The notes below the pieces were generated by a model that was not told where the DNA came from, made no database searches, and was given only the letters and a program-made list of their open reading frames with translations. Position numbers and translations under genes: made by a program. Below are positions 1 through 8,686 of a DNA stretch of 29,348 bases, piece after piece (positions within the stretch are counted from its first letter, which is position 1; every line of letters starts with the position of its first letter). Source of the DNA: JAXHUH01 sp034211175 (GTDB lineage: Bacteria; Actinomycetota; Acidimicrobiia; Acidimicrobiales; CAIXPF01); contig JAXHUH010000135.1 in the NCBI GenBank assembly GCA_034211175.1, forward strand, positions 1-29,348. Reading direction: 5' to 3'.

Positions 1-99
1 TGGATGCGAGTCATCTGGGCCTGCTGGCACACCAACCACGCCTACGACACCACCCGCCACCACGCCGAACAACGCCTCAACGAACAACACGCCGCATAA
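1..99 (+). CDS. IS110-like transposase, C-terminal end only
   Basis: Frame 1 is open from the first base and ends in TAA at 97-99, giving the last 32 residues of a larger protein. The tail contains VIWACWHTNHAYD followed by TRHHAEQ, which resembles the C-terminal end of IS110/IS116/IS902-type transposases (a tryptophan-rich segment, a short YD motif, then a basic H/R/Q tail). Its GC content is visibly lower than that of the neighbouring genes (about 60%), fitting a mobile gene. The body of the protein lies upstream of the window, so catalytic DEDD residues cannot be checked. The family call rests on tail similarity only. Confidence 0.5.
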   Translation, partial: WMRVIWACWHTNHAYDTTRHHAEQRLNEQHAA

Positions 100-117
100 G
101 GGGTTGACTCAAGGAAC
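1..117. mobile_element. right-hand end of a probable IS110-type insertion sequence
   Basis: The transposase tail and the bases after it (from 100, starting ggggttgac) probably form the right end of the element. IS110 members usually have little sequence after the transposase stop and no long terminal inverted repeats, so the exact boundary cannot be fixed from this window. The next gene, read from the other strand, has its stop codon at 118-120. Confidence 0.35.
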
Positions 118-1851
118 TCAGCCCGTCGCCGCGGCCTCGCCGAGGACGAGGTCGCGGACCTCGCGCTTGGGGATCTTGCCGGCCGCGTTGCGGGGCAGGG
201 CCTCGGCGACCACGTACCAGTGCGCCGGGACCTTGAACGCGGCGAGCCGCTCGCGGCAGTGGGCCTCCAGGTCGGCCGGCTCCAGCGTCACCCCGGGCTT
301 CGGGAGCACCGCGGCGCCGACCTCCTCACCGAGGCGGTCGTGGGGCACGCCGAACACCGACGCCTCGTACACACCGGGGTGCTCGTAGAGGGCGGCCTCG
401 ACCTCGGCGCAGTAGATGTTCTCCCCGCCCCGGATCACCACGTCCTTGAGGCGATCGACGATGAACACGAACCCGTCCTCGTCGATCCGGGCCACGTCGC
501 CGGAGTGGAACCAGCCGCCGTCGGTGATGGCGGCCGCGGTGGCCTCGGGCTTGCCGAAGTACTCCTTGATCACGTTCGGCCCCCGGATCCACAGCTCGCC
601 GGTCTCACCGACCGGGACCTCGTCGCCGAGCGGATCGACCACCTTCACGTCGATCACCGGCATGGCGAGGCCGACGCTGTCGGGCCGCTCCAGGTAGAAC
701 GCGCCGGCGTTGAGGGTGGTGACCGACGACGTCTCGGTGAGGCCGTAGCCGACGCTGGGCGCGGCGTTGGCGAAGTCGCGGTCCACCCGGCGCACCAGCT
801 CCGGCGGTGCCGGCGCTCCCCCGCCGCCGACCGACGCCAGGCTCGACGTGTCGCGGGTCGTGAAGCTGGGCGACTCGACCAGCTCCCACGCCATCGTCGG
901 GACGCCGGTGAATCCGGTGACCCGCTCGCGCTCGATCAGCTCGAGGGCCCGCTCCGCGTCCCAGCGGTACATCAGCACGATCTTGCCGCCGCCGGCGGTG
1001 ATCGGCAGCAGGATCGAGTGGCACCCGGTGACGTGGAACAGCGGGACCGTCATGAGCATCGCCGCGTTCGGCCCGCTGCGGGCGGGAGCCGCGGCCGCCG
1101 CCTCGCCGGCCAGCTCCTTCGCACGGGCCTGGGCGGTGCCCCAGAACCCGACGTTCATGAGGTTGGTGAGGATGTTGCGGTGGGTGCCGACCGCACCCTT
1201 GGGATGGCCGGTCGTACCCGACGTGTAGAAGATCGTGGCGTCGTCGTCGAGGCCCACGTCGATCGCCGGCAGCCCTGTGGCACCGGCGCCAGCGGCCACG
1301 ACCTCCGACCACGCCGTGATGCCCTCGGGCGCGGGACCGTCGAGGCGCACGCCGATCACGTCGAGGGGCTGGCCGGCCCGAACCGCGTCCAGGTGGGGCG
1401 CGATCCGCTCGAGTCGCTCACCGTCGCAGACGAGCACCCGGGCCCCGGAGTCGGTGAGGCCGTACTCCAGCTCGGAGCCGACCCACCACGAGTTGAGCGC
1501 CACGGCGACCCCGCCGACCGACGCCACCGCCCAGAAGGCGAGGATCCACTCCGGGTAGTTGCGGGCCGCGAGCGCCACCCGGTCCCCCGGGCGGACACCG
1601 AAGCGGTCGACGAGCTGGTCGGCGAGGGCAACGACCGTGGCGTGGGCGTCCGCATAGCTGATCCGCTCGTCCTCGTAGACGAGGTAGGTCGCGTCGCCGT
1701 GGGCCGCCGTTGCCTCCCACACCGCCCGCAGCGAGGCGGGCATCGCGGCGTAGGACCGCAAGGGCCGGCCGAACACCTCGACCTCTTCCATCTCGTAGTC
1801 CGCTCCCGGCGCCGTCAGCTCGGCGATCGCGGTGCGCAGGTGCTCCAGCAC
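118..1851 (-). CDS. AMP-dependent acyl-CoA synthetase/ligase
   Basis: A 577-residue ANL-family adenylate-forming enzyme, expected to activate a carboxylic acid with ATP and load it onto CoA in the cytoplasm. Visible motifs, in order: P-loop YTSGTTGHPKG (about 209-219), VPLFHVTG, GYGLTETSS (about 368-376), GWFHSGD (about 446-452), DRLKDVVIRGGENIY, and the C-terminal PRNAAGKI with catalytic lysine about 559. Length is normal for medium/long-chain or aromatic acyl-CoA ligases; the substrate cannot be told. The chosen GTG at 1851 has GAGGGG about 8 nt upstream. An in-frame GTG at 1908 with GGAGG 9 nt before it would add 19 low-complexity residues and is the main alternative. It follows the LLM monooxygenase by 75 nt and is probably cotranscribed with it. 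Confidence 0.9.
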   Translation of the reverse strand: MLEHLRTAIAELTAPGADYEMEEVEVFGRPLRSYAAMPASLRAVWEATAAHGDATYLVYEDERISYADAHATVVALADQLVDRFGVRPGDRVALAARNYPEWILAFWAVASVGGVAVALNSWWVGSELEYGLTDSGARVLVCDGERLERIAPHLDAVRAGQPLDVIGVRLDGPAPEGITAWSEVVAAGAGATGLPAIDVGLDDDATIFYTSGTTGHPKGAVGTHRNILTNLMNVGFWGTAQARAKELAGEAAAAAPARSGPNAAMLMTVPLFHVTGCHSILLPITAGGGKIVLMYRWDAERALELIERERVTGFTGVPTMAWELVESPSFTTRDTSSLASVGGGGAPAPPELVRRVDRDFANAAPSVGYGLTETSSVTTLNAGAFYLERPDSVGLAMPVIDVKVVDPLGDEVPVGETGELWIRGPNVIKEYFGKPEATAAAITDGGWFHSGDVARIDEDGFVFIVDRLKDVVIRGGENIYCAEVEAALYEHPGVYEASVFGVPHDRLGEEVGAAVLPKPGVTLEPADLEAHCRERLAAFKVPAHWYVVAEALPRNAAGKIPKREVRDLVLGEAAATG

Positions 1852-1926
1852 GGTTCCCCCCTCGGTCGTCGTTGCGGTTCGGCGGGTGGCGCCCCCTCGG
1901 CGCGTCACCCGCAGCGTCCTCCGCGC

Positions 1927-3093
1927 TCAGCCGGCGCGGGGGTGGGTGGCGTTGTGGTCGCGGATCGCCTTGAGGACGCCGCGGCCCGCCGCCTCCATCA
2001 GCTCGGTGTTGTCCCGCTTCAGGTTGGCCTCGGAGCGCTCCAGCGGCGCCAGCAGGCCCTGGACCCGGGGGATCACGTAGCGGGCGAACAGGTCGTAGCT
2101 GCGCAGCGTGCGCTCGTGGTCGGCCCAGTCGTGCATGAACCCGACGAGGGTGCCGAACCCGCCGGTCAGCTCCTGGAGCTTCGTGATCGCCTCGACCGCG
2201 TCGTCCGGGGTGCCGATGATGGCGCCGCCGCGGTCCGCCATGGCCCGCACGAAGCCTCGGGGGTCGCCGGTCACCGCCTCGGCCCCGGGCCGGGCGAGCA
2301 CGCCGACGTTGTAGCCGTTGTGCCAGTGGACCAGGCCCTCGGCGACCTCGTCGATCGCCTGCTCGCGGGTCTCGGCGATGTGCCACGGCATCATCACCCG
2401 CCAGCGGTCGCGGGAGACGTCGCGGCCGCTCTCCGCCGCGTAGGTCTCGGCGAAGCCCCACTGGGTCGGCAGGGCGGCGAGGCCCTCCTCGCTGTAGGAC
2501 GCCACCGAGATGACGCCGAGCCCGTAGGTGCCGGCCAGCTTCATGCCCGACGGGCTGATCGAGCTGGCCGCGACGAGCTCGATCCGCTCCTGGAGCGGGC
2601 GGATCTGGAGGAACGCCTCGTTCAGCTCGAACCAGTCGGTCTTCATGGTGATCGGCTCGTCGGCCGCGAGCAGGGCGAGGATCGCCTCGATCGCCTCGGC
2701 CTGGCGGTCGCGCAGCTGCTCGGTGGCGACGCCGTAGGTGCGGGCATCGGAGGGCAGCGCCCCCGGCCCGGTGCCGAGGATGGCCCGGCCCCGGCTTAGG
2801 TGGTCGAGCAGGGCGATGCGCCCGGCGACGTTGTAGGGGTGGTGGTACGGCAGCGAGACGACCCCGGTGCCGAGCATGATCCGTTGGGTGCGCTGGGCGG
2901 CGGCGGCGAGGAACACCTCGGGGTGGCCGATGGTCTCCCACCCGGCGGAGTGGTGCTCACCGACCCACACCTCGTCGTAGCCGAGGCGGTCGAAGTGCTC
3001 GCACAGCTGCAGGTCGCGCTCGAACTGCAGGGTCGGGTGCTCCCCCACCGGGTGATGTGGAGCGATGAACACCCCGAACCGCAGCCTCGTCAT
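1927..3093 (-). CDS. LLM-class F420/FMN-dependent monooxygenase
   Basis: A 388-residue bacterial-luciferase-like TIM-barrel oxidoreductase. The N-terminus RFGVFIAPHHPVGEHPT, then GYDEVWVGEHHSAGWE, LGTGVVSLPYHHPYNVA and RAILGTGPGALPSDA, resemble the limonene-monooxygenase-like branch of LLM enzymes, which use reduced flavin and oxygen. The substrate is unknown. The ATG at 3093 is preferred because GAGGAG lies 9 nt upstream and the protein then begins directly at the first beta-strand; an in-frame GTG at 3147 would add 18 unconserved residues. Its position ahead of an acyl-CoA ligase suggests a two-step oxidation then CoA activation of a hydrophobic or terpenoid substrate, which is inference. 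Confidence 0.9.
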   Translation of the reverse strand: MTRLRFGVFIAPHHPVGEHPTLQFERDLQLCEHFDRLGYDEVWVGEHHSAGWETIGHPEVFLAAAAQRTQRIMLGTGVVSLPYHHPYNVAGRIALLDHLSRGRAILGTGPGALPSDARTYGVATEQLRDRQAEAIEAILALLAADEPITMKTDWFELNEAFLQIRPLQERIELVAASSISPSGMKLAGTYGLGVISVASYSEEGLAALPTQWGFAETYAAESGRDVSRDRWRVMMPWHIAETREQAIDEVAEGLVHWHNGYNVGVLARPGAEAVTGDPRGFVRAMADRGGAIIGTPDDAVEAITKLQELTGGFGTLVGFMHDWADHERTLRSYDLFARYVIPRVQGLLAPLERSEANLKRDNTELMEAAGRGVLKAIRDHNATHPRAG

Positions 3094-3159
3094 CGACCGT
3101 TGCTCCTCATCGACCCGTGCCCCCTTCGCGTCGACGGTGTCGGTCACCGTCGGGGGACG

Positions 3160-3165
3160 AACCTA
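3160..3165 (-). promoter_or_regulatory. possible -10 box for the LLM/ligase operon
   Basis: TAGGTT on the minus strand, whose TAG is also the stop codon of the upstream PAS/GGDEF/EAL gene. Transcription would begin near 3153, leaving a leader of about 60 nt before the ATG at 3093. No good -35 is visible, so this is tentative. Confidence 0.3.
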
Positions 3166-5919
3166 ACGAGTGGCCTCGTGTCGGGGCGAACCACCGGCCG
3201 GGGCGAGGCCACCGAGGCGGCCCCGCAGGCCGCCGGCGGCCGACTGGTCGCCGATGCGGGCGGCGAACACCGCCGGGGTGAGCGGCTTGGCGAAGTGGAA
3301 CCCCTGGGCGAACCCGCAGCCGGCACGGCGGACCGCGACGAGCTCCGGCGGCCCCTCGACGCCCTCGGCGACGATGCGCAGCCCGAGCTGCGCGGCCAGC
3401 GCGGTGACGCCGCCGATGATGGCGCCGGCCTGGGCGCTGCCCCTGCCGGCGTCGCGCACGAACGACCGGTCGATCTTCACGACGTCGATCGCGAAGTCGC
3501 GCAGGTAGCTGAGCGACGAGTAGCCGGTGCCGAAGTCGTCGATGGCGATCCCGACGCCGAGGGCGCGCAGCGCGCCGAGGACCTCGCCGAGCTCCGGCGC
3601 GACGACGACCGACTCGGTGATCTCGAGCACGAGGCGCGCCGGGTCGATGCCGGTCGTGCACAACGCCCGCTCGACGACCGCGACCAGCCCGGGGTCGCGC
3701 AGCTGGACCGCGGAGACGTTCACGCTCAGCATCAGCTCGCCGTGGCGGTCCGAACCGGCGCTCCAGCGGGCCAGCTCCCGGGTCGCCTCCTCGAGGACCC
3801 ACGCCCCGATCGGGACGATGAGCCCGGTCTGCTCGGCGACCTCGATGAAGTCGCCGGGTGAGCGCAGCCCGTCGACCGGGTGCTGCCAGCGGACGAGGGC
3901 CTCGGCGCCGATGATGCGCCCGTCGACGACCCGCACGATCGGCTGGTAGTAGACGCGCAGCTGGTCGTCGTCGACCGCCCGCGACAGGTCCTCGTGGAGG
4001 CGGAGGCGCCCGACGAGCTCGACGTGCATCGCCGGCGAGTAGCGCTCGACGTGGTCGCGGCCATGGGTCCGCGCCCAGGTCACGGCGAGGCCGGCCCGCC
4101 GCACCAGCTCGTCGGCCGAGCACCCCGGCTCGGAGACGCCGAACCCGACGCTGGCGGTCACGGACGCGCCGACCTGCTCGATGGGGTCGCGCAGGACGGC
4201 GACGACCCGTTCGGCGATCCGCTCCGCGGCCAGCGCGAGGTGCTCGTGATCGCCCGGCCCGGTGAGCACGAGCCCGAACTCGTCGCTCTCGAACCGGCCG
4301 ACGAGCACGCCGTCACCGGCGACCGACGCGATGCGGGCCGCGGCCTCGTTCACGACGTCGTCGCCCGCCGGTCGGCCGTGGACGTCGATGAGGTCGCGGA
4401 AGTGGTCGAGGTCGACCACGATCAGCGCGACCGACGACCCCGCCGGGTCGTCGAGGGCCTCGGTGATGCTCCCCAGGAGGAAGCTGCCGCTGAGGAGGCC
4501 GGTGAGGGCGTCGTAGTGGGTCCGGTCGGCCAGCTCCCGCCGCAAGGTCTGGAGCGCGGTGAGGTCGCGCATCGTCAACACGATGCCCCACACCCCGGGC
4601 TCGTCGAGCAGGTTCTTGCCGACCGTCTCGACCTCCCGCCAGCCGCCGTCGCGGTTGCGGATCCGCACGTTGGTGCGGCGCTCGTCGGGGGTGTCCACGA
4701 GCTCGGCGAAGAAGTCCGCGGCGCGGCGGGCGTCCGACGGGTGGATCAGCTCCATCGAGGACAGACCGGTCAGCCCGCCGGGCTCGTGGCCGGCGAAGCG
4801 CTCCGTCGCCGGACTGGCCCAGCGGAACGTGCCGTTGCGGTCGACGACGGCGATGCCCTCGTTGAGGTTCTCGACCAGCGCCCGCTGGCGGGCCTCGCGC
4901 CGTTCGAGCTCGACCGTGCGCAACAGCACCCGCTGCTCGAGCTCGCGGCTGAGCACCGTGCTCTCGATCACGGCCAGCGTCTGGCGCACCACGACGGCGC
5001 CGCCGACCGCGGCGGTGATGGCCAGCGAGAGCGGCTCGAAGTCGTCGCGGCCCTCGAGCACGGCCAGCGGCACGAACCCGGCGAGCGCGGCGCACGGCAC
5101 GACGACGTCCACCCAGCCACCGATTCGCACCGCCGGGCGCGACGGGTCGTCGATCTGGAGGCCCGCGACGATGAGGAGCGTGATCGCCGTGTGGAACGAG
5201 GCGGACACGAACCACGGCGACGGCGTCGTCCCCGACGTCGCGGACACCACGACGTAGGACGACGCGCCGGCGGCCACGACCGTCGCCACCGCGATGGCGA
5301 CACAGCGCCGGGCGACGCTCGGCCGCCGGTAGCCGACGATCGCGGCGTACGCGCTGACCACGCCGAAGAGGGCGGGGCCGCCGACCGCCCACGAGAGGTC
5401 GCCGGAGCCGACCTCCTCGGTGGACGCCCACGGCTCGATGACGAGCTGCCACACCGCGAGCACGATGCAGCCCGCGACCGCGACCGAGTCGAACAGGCTG
5501 CGCCACAGCTCCGACAGGCTCGTCGGCCACGGCAGGATCAACAGGATGGCCACCCCGCCACACACCGAGGCGACGGCGAAGCCGACGAGGAGCACCACCG
5601 GCTGCTCGCCGTACGGCGTGTCCGCGAGGTCCGCGACGACCGTCGTCGTGTAGAGCATCGTCGTCACCGCGCCGGCGAGCGCGAGCAGCGTCCAGCCGAT
5701 GCGCTCGCGCCGGGCCGCGTCGGGGCGTCGCAGCCAGCAGACCGTCGCCAGCAGCGCGCACGCCGCGGCGTGGGCCGCGGTCGCCGCGTCGGACGCCCCC
5801 GCAGCCAGGGGCAACCCGCCGGCCGCCGCGGTGAGCGCGACGAGGGCGAGGCCGCGCATCCCCGTCAGGCGCGCCAGCGCGCCCGCGGCGCCGGGATCGC
5901 CCGCGACGGCTGCGTGCAT
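3163..5919 (-). CDS. membrane PAS-GGDEF-EAL protein, probable c-di-GMP phosphodiesterase
   Basis: A 918-residue protein. About eight or nine hydrophobic segments occupy roughly residues 20-310. A PAS domain follows (about 350-450, with LNEGIAVVDRNGTFRWASP), then GGDEF (about 465-630) and EAL (about 640-890). The GGDEF signature is ESDEF (about 544-548), with both glycines lost and no RxxD inhibitory site five residues before it, so cyclase activity is unlikely. The EAL domain keeps its expected residues: EALVRW (E673), N734, LEITE (E766), DDFGTGYSSL (D794, D795), K815, AEGVE (E852) and Q872. It should hydrolyse c-di-GMP, perhaps with the GGDEF domain as a GTP-binding regulator. The ATG at 5919 is preferred because it begins just before the first membrane segment; an ATG at 6030 would add 37 basic, low-complexity residues. 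Neither start has a strong ribosome binding site. Confidence 0.88.
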   Translation of the reverse strand: MHAAVAGDPGAAGALARLTGMRGLALVALTAAAGGLPLAAGASDAATAAHAAACALLATVCWLRRPDAARRERIGWTLLALAGAVTTMLYTTTVVADLADTPYGEQPVVLLVGFAVASVCGGVAILLILPWPTSLSELWRSLFDSVAVAGCIVLAVWQLVIEPWASTEEVGSGDLSWAVGGPALFGVVSAYAAIVGYRRPSVARRCVAIAVATVVAAGASSYVVVSATSGTTPSPWFVSASFHTAITLLIVAGLQIDDPSRPAVRIGGWVDVVVPCAALAGFVPLAVLEGRDDFEPLSLAITAAVGGAVVVRQTLAVIESTVLSRELEQRVLLRTVELERREARQRALVENLNEGIAVVDRNGTFRWASPATERFAGHEPGGLTGLSSMELIHPSDARRAADFFAELVDTPDERRTNVRIRNRDGGWREVETVGKNLLDEPGVWGIVLTMRDLTALQTLRRELADRTHYDALTGLLSGSFLLGSITEALDDPAGSSVALIVVDLDHFRDLIDVHGRPAGDDVVNEAAARIASVAGDGVLVGRFESDEFGLVLTGPGDHEHLALAAERIAERVVAVLRDPIEQVGASVTASVGFGVSEPGCSADELVRRAGLAVTWARTHGRDHVERYSPAMHVELVGRLRLHEDLSRAVDDDQLRVYYQPIVRVVDGRIIGAEALVRWQHPVDGLRSPGDFIEVAEQTGLIVPIGAWVLEEATRELARWSAGSDRHGELMLSVNVSAVQLRDPGLVAVVERALCTTGIDPARLVLEITESVVVAPELGEVLGALRALGVGIAIDDFGTGYSSLSYLRDFAIDVVKIDRSFVRDAGRGSAQAGAIIGGVTALAAQLGLRIVAEGVEGPPELVAVRRAGCGFAQGFHFAKPLTPAVFAARIGDQSAAGGLRGRLGGLAPAGGSPRHEATR

Positions 5920-6031
5920 GTGATCGGATCGACCTCGACCGGCATCCGACTTGAGCGACAGTCCGGTGACCGCGGCCCGACCGCGTCGCACCGGCCGGGC
6001 GCGACCCGCTGCGACGCCCGGCCCGGCCATC

Positions 6032-6037
6032 TACGCT
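6032..6037 (+). promoter_or_regulatory. possible -10 box upstream of acyl-CoA ligase
   Basis: TACGCT lies 57 nt before the ATG at 6095, in the divergent intergenic region 5920-6094. Transcription would start near 6044. No convincing -35 or operator is seen. The rest of this region is GC-rich without recognisable structure. Confidence 0.25.
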
Positions 6038-6094
6038 TGGCGGGACGCGCCGAGGGGTGCGCACGACACACGCGATCCCGAGGGGGGACCAGGG

Positions 6095-7645
6095 ATGGGT
6101 GCGATCGAGACGATGGCCGACGTCATCCGGCACCAGGCCGCCGAACGACCGGACGCCGTGGCACTGGTCAGCGGCGACCGGTCGTGGACCTACGCCGAGA
6201 TGGACGCCGAGTCGAGCCGGATCGCCCAGGCGCTGCTCGACGCCGGGGTCAGGCCACAGGAACGGGTGGCGTACCTCGACAAGAACGCACCCGAGTACTT
6301 CACGTACCTGTTCGGCGCGGCGAAGGTGAACGCGGTGACGGTCGCCGTCAACTGGCGCCTGGCCCCACCGGAGATGGCCCACATCCTCGAGGACTCGGGT
6401 GCCCGGGTGCTGCTCGTCGGCGAGGAGTTCCTCGACCACCTCGACAAGGGCGGGGTCGACGGCATCGAGCACGTCATCGTCCTCGGCTCCTCGGCCAGCC
6501 GCCCGACCTACGCCGAGTGGATCGAGGGCCGCGAGGCACTCGACCCGGCCGTCCCGTCGGCACCCGACGACGTCTGCTACCAGCTGTACACGTCGGGCAC
6601 GACCGGGCTGCCGAAGGGCGTGCAGCTCACGAACTCGAACATGTTCCGGCTCATGCCGGCCGCGTCCGAGGAGTGGGGGTTCGGGCCCGACGCCGTGAAC
6701 CTGGTCGCCATGCCGCTGTTCCACATCGCCGGCAGCGGCTGGGGCATCGTCGGGCTGTTCAACGGCGCCCGCACGATCCTGCTGCGCGACGTCGACCCGG
6801 CGGAGATCCTCCGGGTCATCCCCGCCCACGGCGTGACCGTGGCCCTGTTCGTGCCCGCGGTCCTGCAGTTCCTGCTCGCGATGCCGAACGTGGGTGACGT
6901 CGACTTCTCGACCCTGGAGATGATCGTCTACGGCGCGTCGCCGATCACCGAGTCGGTGCTGGTCGACTCGATCCGCACGTTCGACTGCGACTTCATCCAG
7001 GCGTACGGCCTCACCGAGACGACCGGCGGCGTGGTCATCCTCCGCCCCGAGGACCACGACCCGGGCGGCCCGAACGCCCACCTGCTGCGGGCCGCGGGCC
7101 GACCGTGGGGCGACGTCGAGCTGCGCATCGCCGAGCCAGAGACGATGCGCGAGCTGCCCGACGGCGAGGTCGGCGAGGTGCTCGTGCGCTCCGGCCAGAT
7201 CATGAAGGGCTACTGGAACCTCGACGACGAGACGGCGAAGGTCATGACGCCCGACGGGTGGTTCCGCACCGGTGACGCCGGCTACCTGCGCGACGGCTAC
7301 CTCTACATCCACGACCGGGTGAAGGACATGATCGTGTCGGGCGGGGAGAACATCTACCCCGCCGAGATCGAGAACGCCCTCATCCGCCATCCCGGCATCG
7401 CCGACCTCGCGGTGATCGGCGTGCCGGACGATCGCTGGGGCGAGACGCCGAAGGCGATGGTCGTGCGCACCGACCCCGACCTCGACCAGGCCGCCGTCAT
7501 CGCGTTCGCCCGCGAGCACCTCGCCGGCTACAAGTGCCCGACGTCGGTCGAGTTCATCGACGCCATCCCCCGCAACGCGTCCGGCAAGATCCTCAAGACC
7601 GACCTGCGGGCCCCGTACTGGGAGGGTCGCGACCGCAAGGTGTGA
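6095..7645 (+). CDS. long-chain-type fatty-acid/acyl-CoA ligase
   Basis: A 516-residue ANL-family ligase resembling the FadD/long-chain acyl-CoA synthetase group. Motifs: YTSGTTGLPKG (165-175), MPLFHIAGSGWG (206-217), AYGLTETTGG (303-312), GWFRTGD (388-394), DRVKDMIVSGGENIYPAE (407-424) and PRNASGKIL with catalytic lysine 498. It should form acyl-adenylate then acyl-CoA; chain length is not predictable. The ATG at 6095 is preceded by GAGGGGGG at about 8 nt; in-frame upstream codons to 5951 read as arginine-rich non-coding sequence. The gene stands alone: divergent from the EAL gene and followed by a strong hairpin. Confidence 0.92.
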   Translation: MGAIETMADVIRHQAAERPDAVALVSGDRSWTYAEMDAESSRIAQALLDAGVRPQERVAYLDKNAPEYFTYLFGAAKVNAVTVAVNWRLAPPEMAHILEDSGARVLLVGEEFLDHLDKGGVDGIEHVIVLGSSASRPTYAEWIEGREALDPAVPSAPDDVCYQLYTSGTTGLPKGVQLTNSNMFRLMPAASEEWGFGPDAVNLVAMPLFHIAGSGWGIVGLFNGARTILLRDVDPAEILRVIPAHGVTVALFVPAVLQFLLAMPNVGDVDFSTLEMIVYGASPITESVLVDSIRTFDCDFIQAYGLTETTGGVVILRPEDHDPGGPNAHLLRAAGRPWGDVELRIAEPETMRELPDGEVGEVLVRSGQIMKGYWNLDDETAKVMTPDGWFRTGDAGYLRDGYLYIHDRVKDMIVSGGENIYPAEIENALIRHPGIADLAVIGVPDDRWGETPKAMVVRTDPDLDQAAVIAFAREHLAGYKCPTSVEFIDAIPRNASGKILKTDLRAPYWEGRDRKV

Positions 7646-7653
7646 TCCGGGAC

Positions 7654-7691
7654 GGGCGGCCGGGCGCGGTCGGTCGGGGTCCCGGCCGCCC
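7654..7691 (+). terminator. 11-bp stem hairpin after the acyl-CoA ligase
   Basis: GGGCGGCCGGG (7654-7664) is perfectly complementary to CCCGGCCGCCC (7681-7691), with a 16-nt loop, starting 9 nt after the stop codon. No T-run follows, as is common for actinobacterial hairpin terminators. It ends 20 nt before the nucleoside-hydrolase -10 box, so it separates two transcription units. Confidence 0.55.
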
Positions 7692-7711
7692 CGCCGGCGC
7701 CCGGCCGTGCC

Positions 7712-7717
7712 TAGGGT
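7712..7717 (+). promoter_or_regulatory. -10 box of a leaderless nucleoside-hydrolase mRNA
   Basis: TAGGGT ends 6 nt before the ATG at 7724. At the usual -10 to start-site spacing, transcription would begin at the A of the ATG, giving a leaderless message. There is no Shine-Dalgarno sequence before the ATG, which fits. No clear -35 is visible. Confidence 0.5.
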
Positions 7718-7723
7718 TCGGCG

Positions 7724-8686
7724 ATGGCAGACCCCCGCCCCCGCCTCGTGCTCGACTGCGACCCGGGCCACGACGACGCCCTCGCGCTGATGGTGGCCCA
7801 CCGCTACGCCGAGGTGCTCGCCGTGACGACGGTCGCGGGCAACGCGACGCTCGAGGCGACCACGCGCAACGCCCTGGTCGTCGCCGACCTGATCGGGGCG
7901 GACGTCGGCGTCCACGCCGGCGCGTCCCGGCCGCTGCTCGCGCCGCCGCGCCACGCCGAGGCGGTCCACGGCCGCACGGGGATGGACGGTCCCGAGCCCC
8001 GGGACCCGCGGCGGGCGGCGGCCTCGTCCGACGCGGTGCGCGTGATCCTGAACGCCGGCGTCGCTCCCGCGGGCCCGACGGCCCCCAGCGACCACACCGA
8101 CGGGCCGGCGCCGTGGCTCGTGGTCACCGGCCCGATGACCAACGTGGCGCTGGCCGTTCGCTCCGATCCGACCGTCGTCGAGCGCTACGCCGGGCTCGCG
8201 TTCATGGGCGGCGCCGCCCGGCTCGGCAACGTCACCCCGGTCGCCGAGTTCAACGCCTGGGCCGACCCCGAGGCCCTCGCCGTCGTGCTCGACGCCGGCT
8301 GGCGTCGCGTGGTGCAGTGCGGGCTCGACCTCACCCTCCAGCTCCTGCTGGACGAGGCCGACGTCGCACGGCTGCGCACGGCGGGCGGCGAGGTCGCGTC
8401 GTTCGCCGCAGACCTGCTGGCGTTCGCGCTCGACCGCCAGGAACGCCGTCTCGGGCGCCGCGCCGCCCCGGTCCACGACGCCTGCGCGGTCCTGGCGGTG
8501 ACCCATCCGGAGCTGTTGGACGTCGTCGACCGCCGGGTCGAGGTCGAGCTCGCCGGGACCTTCACCCGGGGCATGACGGTGACCGACCTGCGCGCCGAGG
8601 GCGGTGAGCCGAACGTCGGCGTCGCCGAGGCCATCGACGTCGGGGGTGCCCGCGCCGTGCTGTTCGACGCGCTCGGCGCCGGCTGA
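7724..8686 (+). CDS. inosine-uridine-preferring-type nucleoside hydrolase
   Basis: A 320-residue IU-nucleoside hydrolase, cleaving the N-glycosidic bond of ribonucleosides to free base and ribose in purine/pyrimidine salvage. The signature calcium site is at the N-terminus: DCDPGHDDALAL (11-22) carries the expected Asp cluster. VTTVAGNAT, VVTGPMTNVALAV, FMGGAAR, EFNAWADPEA and the C-terminal PVHDACAVLAV all match the family in order and spacing. Length is typical (310-330). The ATG is chosen because the -10 box sits immediately before it. Base preference (IunH, RihA, RihB or RihC-like) cannot be assigned from sequence alone. Confidence 0.92.
   Translation: MADPRPRLVLDCDPGHDDALALMVAHRYAEVLAVTTVAGNATLEATTRNALVVADLIGADVGVHAGASRPLLAPPRHAEAVHGRTGMDGPEPRDPRRAAASSDAVRVILNAGVAPAGPTAPSDHTDGPAPWLVVTGPMTNVALAVRSDPTVVERYAGLAFMGGAARLGNVTPVAEFNAWADPEALAVVLDAGWRRVVQCGLDLTLQLLLDEADVARLRTAGGEVASFAADLLAFALDRQERRLGRRAAPVHDACAVLAVTHPELLDVVDRRVEVELAGTFTRGMTVTDLRAEGGEPNVGVAEAIDVGGARAVLFDALGAG

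Noticed and set aside
220..2799. 859-codon open frame on the plus strand opposite the ligase and monooxygenase
   Set aside because: It is antisense to two well-supported genes, is rich in R, G, H and V without any domain, and has the look of a GC-rich shadow frame.
3880..6897. 1005-codon plus-strand frame opposite the EAL gene
   Set aside because: It is antisense and out of frame with recognised domains, shows no motif and has extreme arginine content.
4313..8506. 1397-codon open frame on the minus strand spanning several genes
   Set aside because: It overlaps the acyl-CoA ligase, the nucleoside hydrolase and the EAL gene in the wrong frames; composition is typical of shadow frames in high-GC DNA.
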